DNA from: a virus | Reading direction: 5' to 3' (one strand) | IMG/VR virus record: IMGVR_UViG_3300006923_000100 | Location: 1 to 27,075 of that record | DNA: 27,075 nt | Made by a program: the position numbers and the translations under genes | Part shown: piece by piece, positions 1 to 6,511 of the stretch | Layout: every line of letters starts with the position of its first letter | How positions within the stretch are numbered: the stretch's first letter is position 1 | Notes under the pieces: model-generated | The model's input: the letters and a program-made list of their open reading frames with translations, nothing else | What the model was told of the DNA's origin: nothing | The model's database searches: none

Positions 1-20
1 GAATAAATATTAGTAGACAT
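1..20 (-). CDS. Start of a late gene running off the left edge
   Basis: An ATG at 20 reads M-S-T-N-I-Y-S and leaves the window. A good Shine-Dalgarno (AGAGGA) lies 8-9 nt upstream, and a perfect T4-type late promoter lies at 96-103. The leader between them holds a hairpin. Only six codons are visible, so no function can be given. The promoter and ribosome site make a real gene start likely. Confidence 0.55.
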
Positions 21-53
21 TTGATCAATCCTCTTATGATTGTTGAATGTTTA

Positions 54-85
54 GTAAGATTGAGTGTTTCCGCACTCTTTCTTAC
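54..85. promoter_or_regulatory. Hairpin in the leader of the left-edge gene
   Basis: GTAAGA (54-59) and GAGTG (62-66) pair with CACTC (73-77) and TCTTAC (80-85) around a 6-nt loop. A TT/TT internal mismatch separates the two stem parts. It lies between the late promoter at 96-103 and the start codon at 20, so it would sit at the 5' end of the late transcript, where such structures can protect mRNA. No U-run follows on the minus strand, so it does not look like a terminator. Confidence 0.5.
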
Positions 86-95
86 GATTCACTAA

Positions 96-103
96 TATTT
101 ATA
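96..103 (-). promoter_or_regulatory. T4-type late promoter
   Basis: TATAAATA on the minus strand is identical to the T4 late -10 consensus recognised by RNA polymerase carrying gp55. It lies about 75 nt before the start codon at 20 and just beyond the 3' end of the upstream gene at 142, the position expected for a real promoter. Confidence 0.65.
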
Positions 104-141
104 ATTTCTATTATTTCAAGACACCATCAATACTTTACTCA

Positions 142-495
142 CTACCCTCTCTCCAGTTTGTCTGCGTGAGCTACACAAGCATCCACATCCAAATCTATTA
201 ATTCCTTAGTGCCATCTTTTAGCACTGCCCACGCTCCACAGTGCTTAAACATCTCCCGAATAGCATCTGCTTGACTGCCATGTAGCAACTCTATTGTTTC
301 GTGTAGATTTGCCTTCAACTCTGCTATTTCATCCTCTTTATCTTTCAATAAAGACCAATGTGCCTTTATTTGGATATCATTGGATGCACTATTAGCCTTC
401 AACTCTGCTATTTCAGCATCAGCCTCAGAAGCTAGATACACTCTTTGCTGCGGAGGAAGTGTATGATGAAGGTCATGTACATAGTAATTATCCAT
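142..495 (-). CDS. Hypothetical coiled-coil protein (117 aa)
   Basis: The function is not recognised. The centre of the protein is charged and helical, with the segment EIAELKAN occurring twice about 30 residues apart, which suggests a coiled coil from an internal duplication. The C-terminal part is acidic and contains two Cys. A GTG at 498 also opens the frame, but the ATG at 495 is chosen because GGAG/AAGG motifs lie 4-10 nt upstream. It follows the metallophosphoesterase gene on the same strand. Confidence 0.7.
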   Translation of the reverse strand: MDNYYVHDLHHTLPPQQRVYLASEADAEIAELKANSASNDIQIKAHWSLLKDKEDEIAELKANLHETIELLHGSQADAIREMFKHCGAWAVLKDGTKELIDLDVDACVAHADKLERG

Positions 496-550
496 CACCC
501 TTCTCCAGTGTTGCTATGTATTGTTTTGCAAAGTCACCTAAGTCTTTCAT
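488..550 (-). CDS. Possible 20-codon peptide gene
   Basis: This short frame begins MKDLGDFAKQ and is preceded by GAGGAG ending 3-4 nt before the ATG. It fills the gap between the metallophosphoesterase stop (558) and the next gene start (495), overlapping the latter by 8 nt. Ribosome site and tight spacing are in favour; the very small size is against. It could be a translated leader or chance. Confidence 0.35.
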   Translation of the reverse strand: MKDLGDFAKQYIATLEKGDG

Positions 551-557
551 TTGCTCC

Positions 558-1304
558 TCATACTCCCACTACCATTGTTGGGTTATGGTCATTGTTATTA
601 CTCTCGTAGCCAGCATAGCCACGGGGATTACATATTACTCTCGTTCCGTTGATATCCATGTCGACGATTGAATGTGTGTGGCCATGTATCCATATGTCCA
701 TTTCTTCATCAAATAGCTCAGATAGATCACTGACAAATGCAGGATTTAATGGACTATTCTTATATATTGGGTCAACACATTCCATATGTGGCAGATGATG
801 AGTGACCACTACGGTCTTACCATCAAAGCCATCTTTGAGTTCATTGATTATATATGCCTTAGTCTCAGCATGGAACTTAGATGTATCTGTGGGTACTAAT
901 CTCTTGCCCTTGTATCCAACTCTGCGGAAATCGTTCATGCTGCTCTTTGCAGTCTGGCATGCAAACCAATCGTTTGCATTAAAATCTGTCCATAGAGTAC
1001 CACCGATAAATCGAACATCGTCGATAACTTTGGTAGCATTCTCCAATACAGTCAAATTCTCAATCTCATGATTAGCCCAATATTCTTGGACTTCTTCCAT
1101 ATGCTGATTGTAATACTCATGATTACCAAGCACATATATGACATGGCGAAATCGGTTAGCATTATACTCTATCCAATCAGCGGCATCTGAGCCTAATGCG
1201 ATATCCCCAGCTAATACAAGAACAGAGTCTTCGTCTGTCGCTAGCCAGGGTAATTTAAAACCACCAAATTCAAGGTGGATGTCACTAATAATTCTTAACT
1301 TCAT
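558..1304 (-). CDS. Calcineurin-like metallophosphoesterase (248 aa)
   Basis: The protein has the full metal-binding signature of the calcineurin-like phosphoesterase family in order: SDIHLEF near the N-terminus, LAGDIA, LGNHEYY, VTHHLPH and IHGHTH. These residues bind two metal ions and hydrolyse phosphoesters. The substrate is unknown; phage members act on nucleotides, nucleic acids or phosphoproteins. The start is placed at the internal ATG at 1304, which overlaps the previous gene's stop as ATGA and brings the first motif within ten residues of the N-terminus. A longer frame from 1346 would run through the upstream gene. It is the second gene after the promoter at 1557-1608. Confidence 0.9.
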   Translation of the reverse strand: MKLRIISDIHLEFGGFKLPWLATDEDSVLVLAGDIALGSDAADWIEYNANRFRHVIYVLGNHEYYNQHMEEVQEYWANHEIENLTVLENATKVIDDVRFIGGTLWTDFNANDWFACQTAKSSMNDFRRVGYKGKRLVPTDTSKFHAETKAYIINELKDGFDGKTVVVTHHLPHMECVDPIYKNSPLNPAFVSDLSELFDEEMDIWIHGHTHSIVDMDINGTRVICNPRGYAGYESNNNDHNPTMVVGV

Positions 1305-1528
1305 GCAGTTACCATTTCCTCTTTTGGAAAAGTGAATATCTTCCAAGCATGTATCGTTATGATACTCAAATTAGAAGCAATCAGGCTGAGTGATTCTAAC
1401 ATTGAAGCTTGAATCAAGAATAGGGCAGCTGCCAATATTCCTAAATATCTCAGTTTCTTTATATCATCTACTGACAGGGAAACCAATAATATGGCCAGTG
1501 CCGTAAATCCTAATATCTCTGTAATCAT
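1301..1528 (-). CDS. Small inner-membrane protein, YgjV-like (75 aa)
   Basis: The protein has two to three hydrophobic segments (TEILGFTALAILLVSLSV, then GILAAALFLIQ, then a region ending in THAWKIF) joined by a short basic stretch (KKLRYLG). The pattern resembles part of the bacterial YgjV inner-membrane family, but the match is from memory and only moderate. The frame opens at 1558, but that ATG lies inside the -10 of the promoter at 1557-1562 and cannot be on its transcript. The ATG at 1528, preceded by a GAGAGAG stretch, is therefore used. It is translationally coupled (ATGA) to the phosphoesterase gene. Confidence 0.65.
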   Translation of the reverse strand: MITEILGFTALAILLVSLSVDDIKKLRYLGILAAALFLIQASMLESLSLIASNLSIITIHAWKIFTFPKEEMVTA

Positions 1529-1556
1529 TTTATAATCTCTCTCAATCTCTATGTAC

Positions 1557-1608
1557 ATTATCTCATATATACGGCATATTGTAAAGGTTATAAATGTAAC
1601 AAAATGTT
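1557..1608 (-). promoter_or_regulatory. Early-type sigma70 promoter P1
   Basis: The minus strand reads -35 TTTACA (1580-1585), a 17-nt spacer and -10 GATAAT (1557-1562) preceded by TGA, an extended -10. Upstream, 6 nt from the -35, lies the element ACATTTTGTTACATTT found at the three other promoters of this design. The start of transcription should be near 1550, and the leader GAGATTGAGA recurs at P3. It serves the membrane-protein and metallophosphoesterase genes. Confidence 0.8.
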
Positions 1609-1614
1609 AATGAA

Positions 1615-1884
1615 TTATAATTCTGTTTCATCGAATTGAAATATGGGTTCTATTTGTATATCTTTAGTTTCTAATTTATGACCATGTGCTACTGAAGCCT
1701 CAAAGTGTCTCCATAATACATCAAACTTCATTTTATATAAAGCATTTATACCCAATAGAGCATTAGCAATAGTATCTTCATCATAATCACAATCAACTGC
1801 GCCCATGAATACAGTATTAACATCCTCTAATATATTCCAACAATCCATAATTGCTTCTTCGTGTTTGAATCTATCATAAGTCAT
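1615..1884 (-). CDS. Hypothetical acidic protein (89 aa)
   Basis: Not recognised. It is acidic and apparently soluble and helical, with a run of acidic residues in the centre (DCDYDEDT) and the aromatic pair LWRHF later. It lies 4 nt after the next gene upstream and is the last gene before promoter P1, whose upstream element begins just past its stop codon. No signal peptide or membrane segment is visible. Confidence 0.65.
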   Translation of the reverse strand: MTYDRFKHEEAIMDCWNILEDVNTVFMGAVDCDYDEDTIANALLGINALYKMKFDVLWRHFEASVAHGHKLETKDIQIEPIFQFDETEL

Positions 1885-1888
1885 AATA

Positions 1889-2143
1889 TTATCCTTTATT
1901 GAAATCAGTTATGTTAACGGAGCCCATATTATATTCACTAGAAGTTGTCCACTGGGTATTATCCGTTCCATCACTCCAAGGTGGAGTGGGTATTGATGGA
2001 TATGTAATAGGTGGAGCATATGGAACAAATGGTGTTGTTTTACTATCACCAAATATCTCATTCAAATCGAGCCAAAGCATCTTAGCCTCTTCCCACGTAT
2101 ATTCATTACCTTCAATGATTAGTTTAATTTTGCTAGCTGTCAT
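1889..2143 (-). CDS. Hypothetical protein, proline-rich centre (84 aa)
   Basis: Not recognised. The first 30 residues look like a small folded segment (KIKLIIEGNEYTWEEAKMLW). A Pro/Thr/Ser-rich region with repeated P-x-P patterns follows, then a short tail rich in Asn and Thr. The opening, with I-x-G-x-x-Y-T-x-E-E-A, is reminiscent of short phage proteins of unknown function. A GAGAGAA stretch precedes the ATG. Confidence 0.6.
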   Translation of the reverse strand: MTASKIKLIIEGNEYTWEEAKMLWLDLNEIFGDSKTTPFVPYAPPITYPSIPTPPWSDGTDNTQWTTSSEYNMGSVNITDFNKG

Positions 2144-2169
2144 AATATATTCTCTCTGTTAATAGTTTG

Positions 2170-2355
2170 TTATTTATCCTTACAACAATTATTCCACTCA
2201 AGCAAATCATCAAGTGTATGTATATTGTCTCGTATCTTGCCGAAGCCATTATTACCAACTTCTTTATCTTCATTCATCCAATCAGACTTATTGGGCTTAC
2301 ATAGTTTGCATGAAGCCCGGCCATGTCTTGGTTTTTTATATTTGTGGTGTGCCAT
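2170..2355 (-). CDS. Small basic Cys-containing protein (61 aa)
   Basis: Not recognised. The N-terminal third is very basic and carries C-K-L-C (with a His-rich, Lys/Arg-rich surround), like half of a zinc knuckle; two more Cys (NNCC) lie at the C-terminus, so a four-Cys metal site is possible. Its ATG overlaps the stop of the upstream kinase gene as TAATG, so the two are probably translated together. Confidence 0.65.
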   Translation of the reverse strand: MAHHKYKKPRHGRASCKLCKPNKSDWMNEDKEVGNNGFGKIRDNIHTLDDLLEWNNCCKDK

Positions 2356-2945
2356 TATATATCATAATACCTATCTAATAATTCCTCAAAAATTTCCATT
2401 CTGTCTACTAATGGGACATCTTCGTATTGAATATTGAGTGGCTCAGCGATTATCTTATCACGAACCTTATTGACTGAGTGCCATCTACCTGATAGATTCT
2501 TAATCAATGACTCTTTCAGTATGCCATCCTTGCCAGCAGCCCTCTGTCTGATGCGGACATGTTCTAAACATTCCTCAAGGGTAGTAGTAAGCATGAAGAA
2601 GCACCAGTTCTCAGGAGCTAATCTTGCTCTACCTATGTATCTCTCATAGTTCCCTGATTCCATTAGACCCTCAAAGAGTACATGATACCCGTCATTGTCA
2701 TATTGTTCAATCAAATCACATATCTGCTTTTGGGTTGATATAGTATCAGTCCCACCATACTTTGATTCATAAGAACCAAGCAGAGCTACCTTAACTCCCT
2801 TATATGTACATATATTTAATAATGGCTTCTTTGACCTAGGCTTCTCTGGATTCATTATATGTTGTACATCAGTACATTGTTCTAAGAACCAACGGGCCAT
2901 TGTAGTCTTACCAGAACCTGAGGTTCCTCTGATTTGAAGTATCAT
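2355..2945 (-). CDS. P-loop kinase (zeta-toxin/polynucleotide-kinase-like, 196 aa)
   Basis: The protein starts MILQIRGTSGSGKTT, with a complete Walker A motif (GTSGSGKTT) at residues 7-15. A GLMESGNY segment near residue 95 and an R-rich lid region (RIRQRAAGKDG) follow, as in small kinases of the AAA_33/zeta-toxin/Pnk type. It probably transfers a phosphate from ATP to a nucleotide, nucleic-acid end or other small substrate; which one cannot be said. The ATG at 2945 is used because it overlaps the previous gene's stop as ATGA. An upstream ATG at 2963 would add six residues before the first strand. Confidence 0.8.
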   Translation of the reverse strand: MILQIRGTSGSGKTTMARWFLEQCTDVQHIMNPEKPRSKKPLLNICTYKGVKVALLGSYESKYGGTDTISTQKQICDLIEQYDNDGYHVLFEGLMESGNYERYIGRARLAPENWCFFMLTTTLEECLEHVRIRQRAAGKDGILKESLIKNLSGRWHSVNKVRDKIIAEPLNIQYEDVPLVDRMEIFEELLDRYYDI

Positions 2946-3115
2946 GCTGATACCCCACGCCATGGTTTACGACCAGGTGTGCCATGGACACCCATGTGGT
3001 CTGGGCCACGTGAAACAACGACACCATGTCCTGCTTCGCCTCTGGAAGCTTTTGCTTCCGCCTTGTTCGAGAAGAAGTTGTTCTTCCCGTCTTTACGTAC
3101 ATTAAATAATTTCAT
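2942..3115 (-). CDS. Small basic hypothetical protein (57 aa)
   Basis: This frame was read directly from the sequence. It begins MKLFNVRKDGKNNFFSNKAE and is rich in Gly, His, Lys and Arg, with the later segment HGVVVSRGPDHMGVHGTPG. The second half looks like a flexible nucleic-acid-binding tail; the function is unknown. Its TGA overlaps the kinase ATG (ATGA), and it starts 2 nt after the upstream stop at 3118, so it fits neatly in an operon. A competing 64-aa frame at 2908-3102 overlaps the kinase gene and has no such spacing. Confidence 0.75.
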   Translation of the reverse strand: MKLFNVRKDGKNNFFSNKAEAKASRGEAGHGVVVSRGPDHMGVHGTPGRKPWRGVSA

Positions 3116-3117
3116 AA

Positions 3118-3684
3118 TTAATCCTGTAGACTAAAATAATATTTCGCGAAAAGCCTCAAGCCATTCTCTTTACGTTTCCAATGTGCTGCATGGCCCTTTT
3201 TATCAAATACATGAGTATCATTCGGGCCAAGTGTCATCCTATACATCTGAAAGTCATCGACCTTATCTTCTGGAACCTCGTCACCTTCTGCATCAACAGG
3301 TATCCACAACATATCATGTTCACCAGTATGAAATTGCTCTTCATCATCAGCACTGGCATGTTGTTCAAATGCCCAAATCATTTCATCAAGTACATAATCA
3401 TATCTCTTGAAGAACTTCTTGTCAGTCGAGCCATCAGTATTGTATTTCTTCTTGGCTTTCTTGGACATTCTCAGCTTCTTTGGTACATCCTTATTATCAA
3501 CACAGGGTGCACCATGCTTCTGTTTCTTTAGAAGCTTTAAAGAAGGAGCAATGATTAGAGCGAGAGTATGGTCAAGATTCCATACATCCCACTTATCAAT
3601 CTTAACCTCAATCTCCCGCTCTGGCTCAATTTGAGTTTCCTCATTATAATCAGGATATTTCCCTAATTTAACTTTCATACCCAT
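3118..3684 (-). CDS. Conserved-type phage hypothetical protein (188 aa)
   Basis: The family is not named here. The protein has a lysine-rich centre (RMSKKAKKKYN) followed by an acidic, Trp-containing region (DEMIWAFEQHASADDEEQF) and a basic aromatic C-terminus ending KYYFSLQD. The spacing and composition suggest a soluble single-domain protein. Two starts are possible: the ATG at 3684 (MGMKVKLG) and the ATG at 3678 (MKVKLG), the latter with AGG about 8 nt upstream. Both overlap the 3' end of the previous gene by only 10-17 nt. Confidence 0.75.
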   Translation of the reverse strand: MGMKVKLGKYPDYNEETQIEPEREIEVKIDKWDVWNLDHTLALIIAPSLKLLKKQKHGAPCVDNKDVPKKLRMSKKAKKKYNTDGSTDKKFFKRYDYVLDEMIWAFEQHASADDEEQFHTGEHDMLWIPVDAEGDEVPEDKVDDFQMYRMTLGPNDTHVFDKKGHAAHWKRKENGLRLFAKYYFSLQD

Positions 3685-3877
3685 TGCCTATTTTGACTTC
3701 TTCCAGATTAGATACCCTTACAGTCTGTATATGGAAGCCCTTTGGTTTGCCAGATGACAATTGCTCTGCCTTTGTATATGGTAATACAATCTCAGCATAC
3801 TCACCTGAACCTATTGAATGTTTTTCAATAATATAGCAGTGGCGATTATCATTTTTAAGCTTATGTGTTAGTTGCAT
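3668..3877 (-). CDS. Hypothetical protein (69 aa)
   Basis: Not recognised. It is a small soluble protein with alternating beta-type segments (CYIIEKHSIGSGEYAEIVLPY, then HIQTVRVSNLEEVKIG), which would fit a small beta-barrel or hairpin fold. Its 3' end overlaps the next gene by 17 nt. It lies 26 nt after the Sm-like gene upstream. Confidence 0.65.
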   Translation of the reverse strand: MQLTHKLKNDNRHCYIIEKHSIGSGEYAEIVLPYTKAEQLSSGKPKGFHIQTVRVSNLEEVKIGNGYES

Positions 3878-3903
3878 TTAACATTCTCCATGTTGTTGTT
3901 AAT

Positions 3904-4200
3904 TTATACAATTATATTACTATTAGGAACTTGGATACGTGACCCAAAATTTTCTTTGTGTGCTGAAGATAAAGCCTCTGGCACATTTCGAAGAAACATA
4001 ATATGCTGATGATTGATTTTGAAATTAGTTTGTTCCTTACTCATGGGCACCCATGGTACAAATTGCATCTTGCCATCTTCAGTATGCATCGTTTGTACCG
4101 GATGTGAAAATGTAATAGTAGTCTTAGTAGTATCAGTCACCTGAGCTATAAACTCTTCACCAGATGTCATTTTAAATAGTTGTACATCGTACTTACTCAT
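3904..4200 (-). CDS. Sm/LSm-like small beta-barrel protein (98 aa)
   Basis: The opening YDVQLFKMTSGEEFIAQV with later TTITFSHPVQTM follows the pattern of phage proteins with an Sm-like fold: a strand, then SGEEhIAxV, then a strand ending in a conserved N/H-P. A W-V-P-M segment follows in the middle. If the fold holds, RNA or protein binding is plausible. The assignment rests on the pattern alone. It precedes a small gene and a hairpin at 4224-4242. Confidence 0.6.
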   Translation of the reverse strand: MSKYDVQLFKMTSGEEFIAQVTDTTKTTITFSHPVQTMHTEDGKMQFVPWVPMSKEQTNFKINHQHIMFLRNVPEALSSAHKENFGSRIQVPNSNIIV

Positions 4201-4223
4201 TCTTCAATTTCCTTTTCTTATTT

Positions 4224-4242
4224 AGTAGCAAGCTGTGCTACT
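4224..4242. other. Intergenic hairpin
   Basis: AGTAGCA (4224-4230) and TGCTACT (4236-4242) form a perfect 7-bp stem with a 5-nt loop. It begins at the stop codon of the 58-aa gene and precedes the Sm-like gene by about 24 nt. No clear U-run follows on the minus strand, so it may be an mRNA 3'-end structure or weak attenuator rather than a strong terminator. Confidence 0.5.
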
Positions 4243-4418
4243 TATTTTAGCTTGCAGGTTAGTTGGAGTTTCTTTATTGATACAACATCTATCAAATTGC
4301 ATACATCCAATTGAATTAGTTTTCTCTTTGCTTGACTTTTTGATTCAGCTGCAAGGTGGACATTTTTGATCATTCCAGCTCTATCTACTTTGTAATCAAT
4401 ACTATACATCTTAGCCAT
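4242..4418 (-). CDS. Small basic hypothetical protein (58 aa)
   Basis: This frame was read directly. It begins MAKMYSIDYKVDRAGMIKNV and continues with a Lys-rich helix (AESKSQAKRKLIQ) and a hydrophobic strand (NLIDVVSIKKLQL). The layout resembles small phage proteins with a beta-beta-alpha-beta fold, but it is not recognised. GGAG lies 9 nt before the ATG, and a perfect late promoter (4443-4450) lies about 25 nt upstream, so late expression is likely. Confidence 0.75.
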   Translation of the reverse strand: MAKMYSIDYKVDRAGMIKNVHLAAESKSQAKRKLIQLDVCNLIDVVSIKKLQLTCKLK

Positions 4419-4442
4419 GGAAATTATCTCCGTTTATACCCA

Positions 4443-4450
4443 TATTTATA
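4443..4450 (-). promoter_or_regulatory. T4-type late promoter
   Basis: TATAAATA on the minus strand lies 25 nt before the ATG at 4418, overlapping the last codons of the amidoligase gene. Transcription would start near 4437, giving a leader of about 19 nt that contains the GGAG ribosome site. The spacing is that of a working late promoter. Confidence 0.65.
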
Positions 4451-5171
4451 ATGCTGCTAGTTGCAAATCTATAATTGGCTCAGCCTTTTTATTGATAGCT
4501 AATCTCATTGCTTTACAACAATGAGCAACATCTTTGAGTATTTCATCTACTCTATTACAATAATCCTTTCCACCCATCATCCTGAACTCAATATAGGGGT
4601 TGCTACATTCCAACTTAGTGAAATTGATAGCATGTTTCTTATATACCCTTTCTGCATTTTTAATATACGCAGGATCAACATTCAATCGTTCATTGATATA
4701 CTCTCTTAAATTAACCTGAGTAGTTCTCAGTTTTTTGAATCGTCTTTTCAACTTCTTAATTTGTGGTATATATGGTGTGCAATAATCGTTCCGTAATCTC
4801 TTATAACGTTTTAGTATATGTCCTTCATCCATCAACATTATTAGTGACAGATGGTCTATACGTTCAGTACGTTCTCCAATATCCATATTGACATGAAGCC
4901 CACATGTATTATTGATTTCAAAATTATCTCGTTGAAGTATCTTCAATATTCTTTTAAGCAATCTTTTTCCATTACTGATTGTCAATGGTGGGCTGATTAG
5001 TTCTCGCCCAGTCCAGCCACGTAATTCTTTTGGGGAAACTGAAAAATCATCTACGATTCTCCACTCATTTCGTTTAAATACTATACCTAATTCTTCATTA
5101 AATAGCTTCTTTAATTTATAATCAGATAAATCAGTATTAAACTCAAATTCAAATCCAATTTGTGAACTCAT
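4446..5171 (-). CDS. Putative amidoligase (COOH-NH2 ligase, 241 aa)
   Basis: The protein matches the amidoligase family (ATP-grasp-like, related to glutamine synthetase/GCS folds). It has GFEFEF at residues 6-11, a DDFSV segment near 41-45, a GRELISPPL motif near 55-63, NNTCGLHVNM at 87-96, and IEFRMMGG near the C-terminus. In family terms the acidic residues bind Mg-ATP, and GLHVNM and EFR line the active site. Members form amide bonds between a carboxyl and an amine, often on peptides or cell-wall components; the substrate here is unknown. The ATG overlaps the stop of the 78-aa gene as ATGA. The pair is driven by promoter P2. Confidence 0.85.
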   Translation of the reverse strand: MSSQIGFEFEFNTDLSDYKLKKLFNEELGIVFKRNEWRIVDDFSVSPKELRGWTGRELISPPLTISNGKRLLKRILKILQRDNFEINNTCGLHVNMDIGERTERIDHLSLIMLMDEGHILKRYKRLRNDYCTPYIPQIKKLKRRFKKLRTTQVNLREYINERLNVDPAYIKNAERVYKKHAINFTKLECSNPYIEFRMMGGKDYCNRVDEILKDVAHCCKAMRLAINKKAEPIIDLQLAAL

Positions 5172-5404
5172 ATCTCTTTAAACTTCCTGCGGGATACTGA
5201 AAATCCTTTCATTGGTTTAGAATAAACTGTCCCGTTTAGACTTGAATTGCTCCACATTCCAAATAAAACATCTTTTGCTTTGGATGTAGCGTATACTCTA
5301 TCTCGCCAGAACTTCTCTGGCCCTTCAGTGATTTCTTCAAGGAAGGTCATTGCACCTTTATCGCAACAACCATCACAGAAGTCGTCAAAATCATCATATG
5401 TCAT
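5168..5404 (-). CDS. Hypothetical Cys-rich-N-terminus protein (78 aa), partner of the amidoligase
   Basis: Not recognised. The N-terminus is acidic with three Cys (DDFCDGCCDKG), followed by a mixed region with W-R-D-R-V-Y-A-T and a basic C-terminus (SVSRRKFKEI). It is the first gene after promoter P2, has GAGAGG before its ATG, and is coupled by ATGA to the amidoligase, so it may be its substrate or partner. Known amidoligase neighbours such as gamma-glutamylcyclotransferases are not evident in this sequence. Confidence 0.7.
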   Translation of the reverse strand: MTYDDFDDFCDGCCDKGAMTFLEEITEGPEKFWRDRVYATSKAKDVLFGMWSNSSLNGTVYSKPMKGFSVSRRKFKEI

Positions 5405-5431
5405 ATTAACCTCTCAATCATTTATATATAC

Positions 5432-5482
5432 ATTATATCAAATCTAGGCTACTCTGTCTACCATATAAATGTAACAAAATGT
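5432..5482 (-). promoter_or_regulatory. Early-type sigma70 promoter P2
   Basis: The minus strand has -35 TAGACA (5455-5460), a 17-nt spacer and a perfect -10 TATAAT (5432-5437) preceded by TGA. Six nt upstream of the -35 is the shared element ACATTTTGTTACATTT (5467-5482), which reaches the stop codon of the upstream gene. It drives the 78-aa and amidoligase genes; the leader is about 20 nt. Confidence 0.8.
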
Positions 5483-5739
5483 TAATGGATTGTAATATCT
5501 GGATTGATTATTTTCTGCCCACCATATATGGATATCATATCCAATAATGCATCCCGTAATATTTCAGGAGGCAACTCAAGGTCACTAGACAGGGCTAGAG
5601 TCATAGTATCATCATTATCTAGGTACCATATCTCCAGATGATTTGATTTAAGGTTATTCCATATACCAGGAGCATTGGGTATTCCTTCACCAGAATAATC
5701 CAATGCTTCTCTATCATAATCTGAAATGTTCAGAGTCAT
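5482..5739 (-). CDS. Hypothetical acidic protein (85 aa)
   Basis: Not recognised. It is acidic and soluble, with LEIWYLDNDDTMTL as a likely strand and LPPEILRDALLDMISIYGG as a likely helix. AGGA lies about 6 nt before the ATG at 5739, inside the end of the MazG-like gene, so the two overlap by 26 nt and are probably coupled. It is the last gene before promoter P2. Confidence 0.65.
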   Translation of the reverse strand: MTLNISDYDREALDYSGEGIPNAPGIWNNLKSNHLEIWYLDNDDTMTLALSSDLELPPEILRDALLDMISIYGGQKIINPDITIH

Positions 5740-6343
5740 TATTTATCCTAAAATAATCAGAATCATTGAGTACATAATGCCCAAGGAAATCATCAGGTTG
5801 CCATACATGAACATCTTCATTAATATAGATATTATAATCAGTTAACATCATATACCTACCATCGTCATAATATCTTGCACAGTGTAGTATTTCGCCAGCA
5901 GTAAAATCACCAATGTCTTTAATAACTAATACTTCAACTTGCTCGAAGTCATATCGTTTGATGATTTTATCAGCATCTGGGGCTACCCAGTCTTTAGGCT
6001 TTGCTGCATCAACTGCATCACCATCATATCCTCTGCCTTCTTTCTTACCTGCAGCTTTCTTCATGTTCGCATCATGTACACGATTGAATAGTTCACTCAT
6101 TGCTTCATGACCTACACCTTGCTTATATGCGACTCCGCATGCAAAATAGATAAGGTCTACCATGGCATCAGCCATTTCACCAACATCATTCTCTTTCCAT
6201 GCATCAAGGAACTCACCAATTTCTTCATTTAACTGAATCTTTGATAAATCAATTTCAGATTCAGGTGCTGCACCATGAGACCGCTTAGCAATACTAAGCA
6301 CCTCACGATTAAATTCTTCAACTTGCTCAAATACTGTTCTCAT
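5714..6343 (-). CDS. mazG: MazG-like nucleotide pyrophosphohydrolase with C-terminal extension (209 aa)
   Basis: The N-terminal half has the all-alpha NTP pyrophosphatase signature: NEEIGE (E40, E41, E44) followed by GEMADAMVDLIY (E56, D59, D63), the usual EExxE...ExxD metal-binding arrangement. The helix FNRVHDANMKK that follows is typical of MazG/phosphoribosyl-ATP pyrophosphohydrolase relatives. The family converts NTPs or alarmone-like nucleotides to monophosphates; in phages it is thought to alter host nucleotide signalling or pools. About 70 C-terminal residues form a beta-rich domain (EVLVIKDIGDFTAGEI...) that is not part of the usual fold. It is coupled by ATGA to the 56-aa gene upstream and driven by P3. 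Confidence 0.85.
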   Translation of the reverse strand: MRTVFEQVEEFNREVLSIAKRSHGAAPESEIDLSKIQLNEEIGEFLDAWKENDVGEMADAMVDLIYFACGVAYKQGVGHEAMSELFNRVHDANMKKAAGKKEGRGYDGDAVDAAKPKDWVAPDADKIIKRYDFEQVEVLVIKDIGDFTAGEILHCARYYDDGRYMMLTDYNIYINEDVHVWQPDDFLGHYVLNDSDYFRINNDSEHFRL

Positions 6344-6510
6344 ATTAATCCATCCGCTCTATCGAGTTCAAATCGTTCAATTTCTTTTTTGGTATATATC
6401 TTTACTTCGCCATGCATAGAGCCACGCTTCCTACCATCGGGTCGTGCATCTTTATCATCGAAGCATTCACAGATATAGCTATTTGTACAGACATCATCAT
6501 AATCGCCCAT
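6340..6510 (-). CDS. Small hypothetical protein (56 aa)
   Basis: This frame was read directly. It starts MGDYDDVCTNSYICECFDD and ends in a charged helix (KKEIERFELDRADGLI). Three Cys near the N-terminus could bind metal, but the pattern is not a standard zinc ribbon. Its stop overlaps the MazG-like ATG (ATGA), and its own ATG lies 1 nt after the stop of the 30-aa membrane peptide, so it belongs to the P3 operon. Confidence 0.7.
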   Translation of the reverse strand: MGDYDDVCTNSYICECFDDKDARPDGRKRGSMHGEVKIYTKKEIERFELDRADGLI

Positions 6511-6511
6511 G

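Noticed and set aside
1301-1558. Start of the small membrane protein at 1558
   Set aside because: That ATG overlaps the -10 of P1, upstream of the expected transcription start, so the ATG at 1528 was used.
2908-3102. 64-aa minus-strand frame
   Set aside because: It overlaps the P-loop kinase gene and the 57-aa gene in another frame. The 57-aa frame has ATGA coupling and correct spacing, so this one is a shadow.
3181-3531. 116-aa plus-strand frame opposite the 188-aa gene
   Set aside because: It is antisense to a gene with normal coding character, has no promoter or ribosome site, and its hydrophobic composition is what the reverse complement of charged helices gives.
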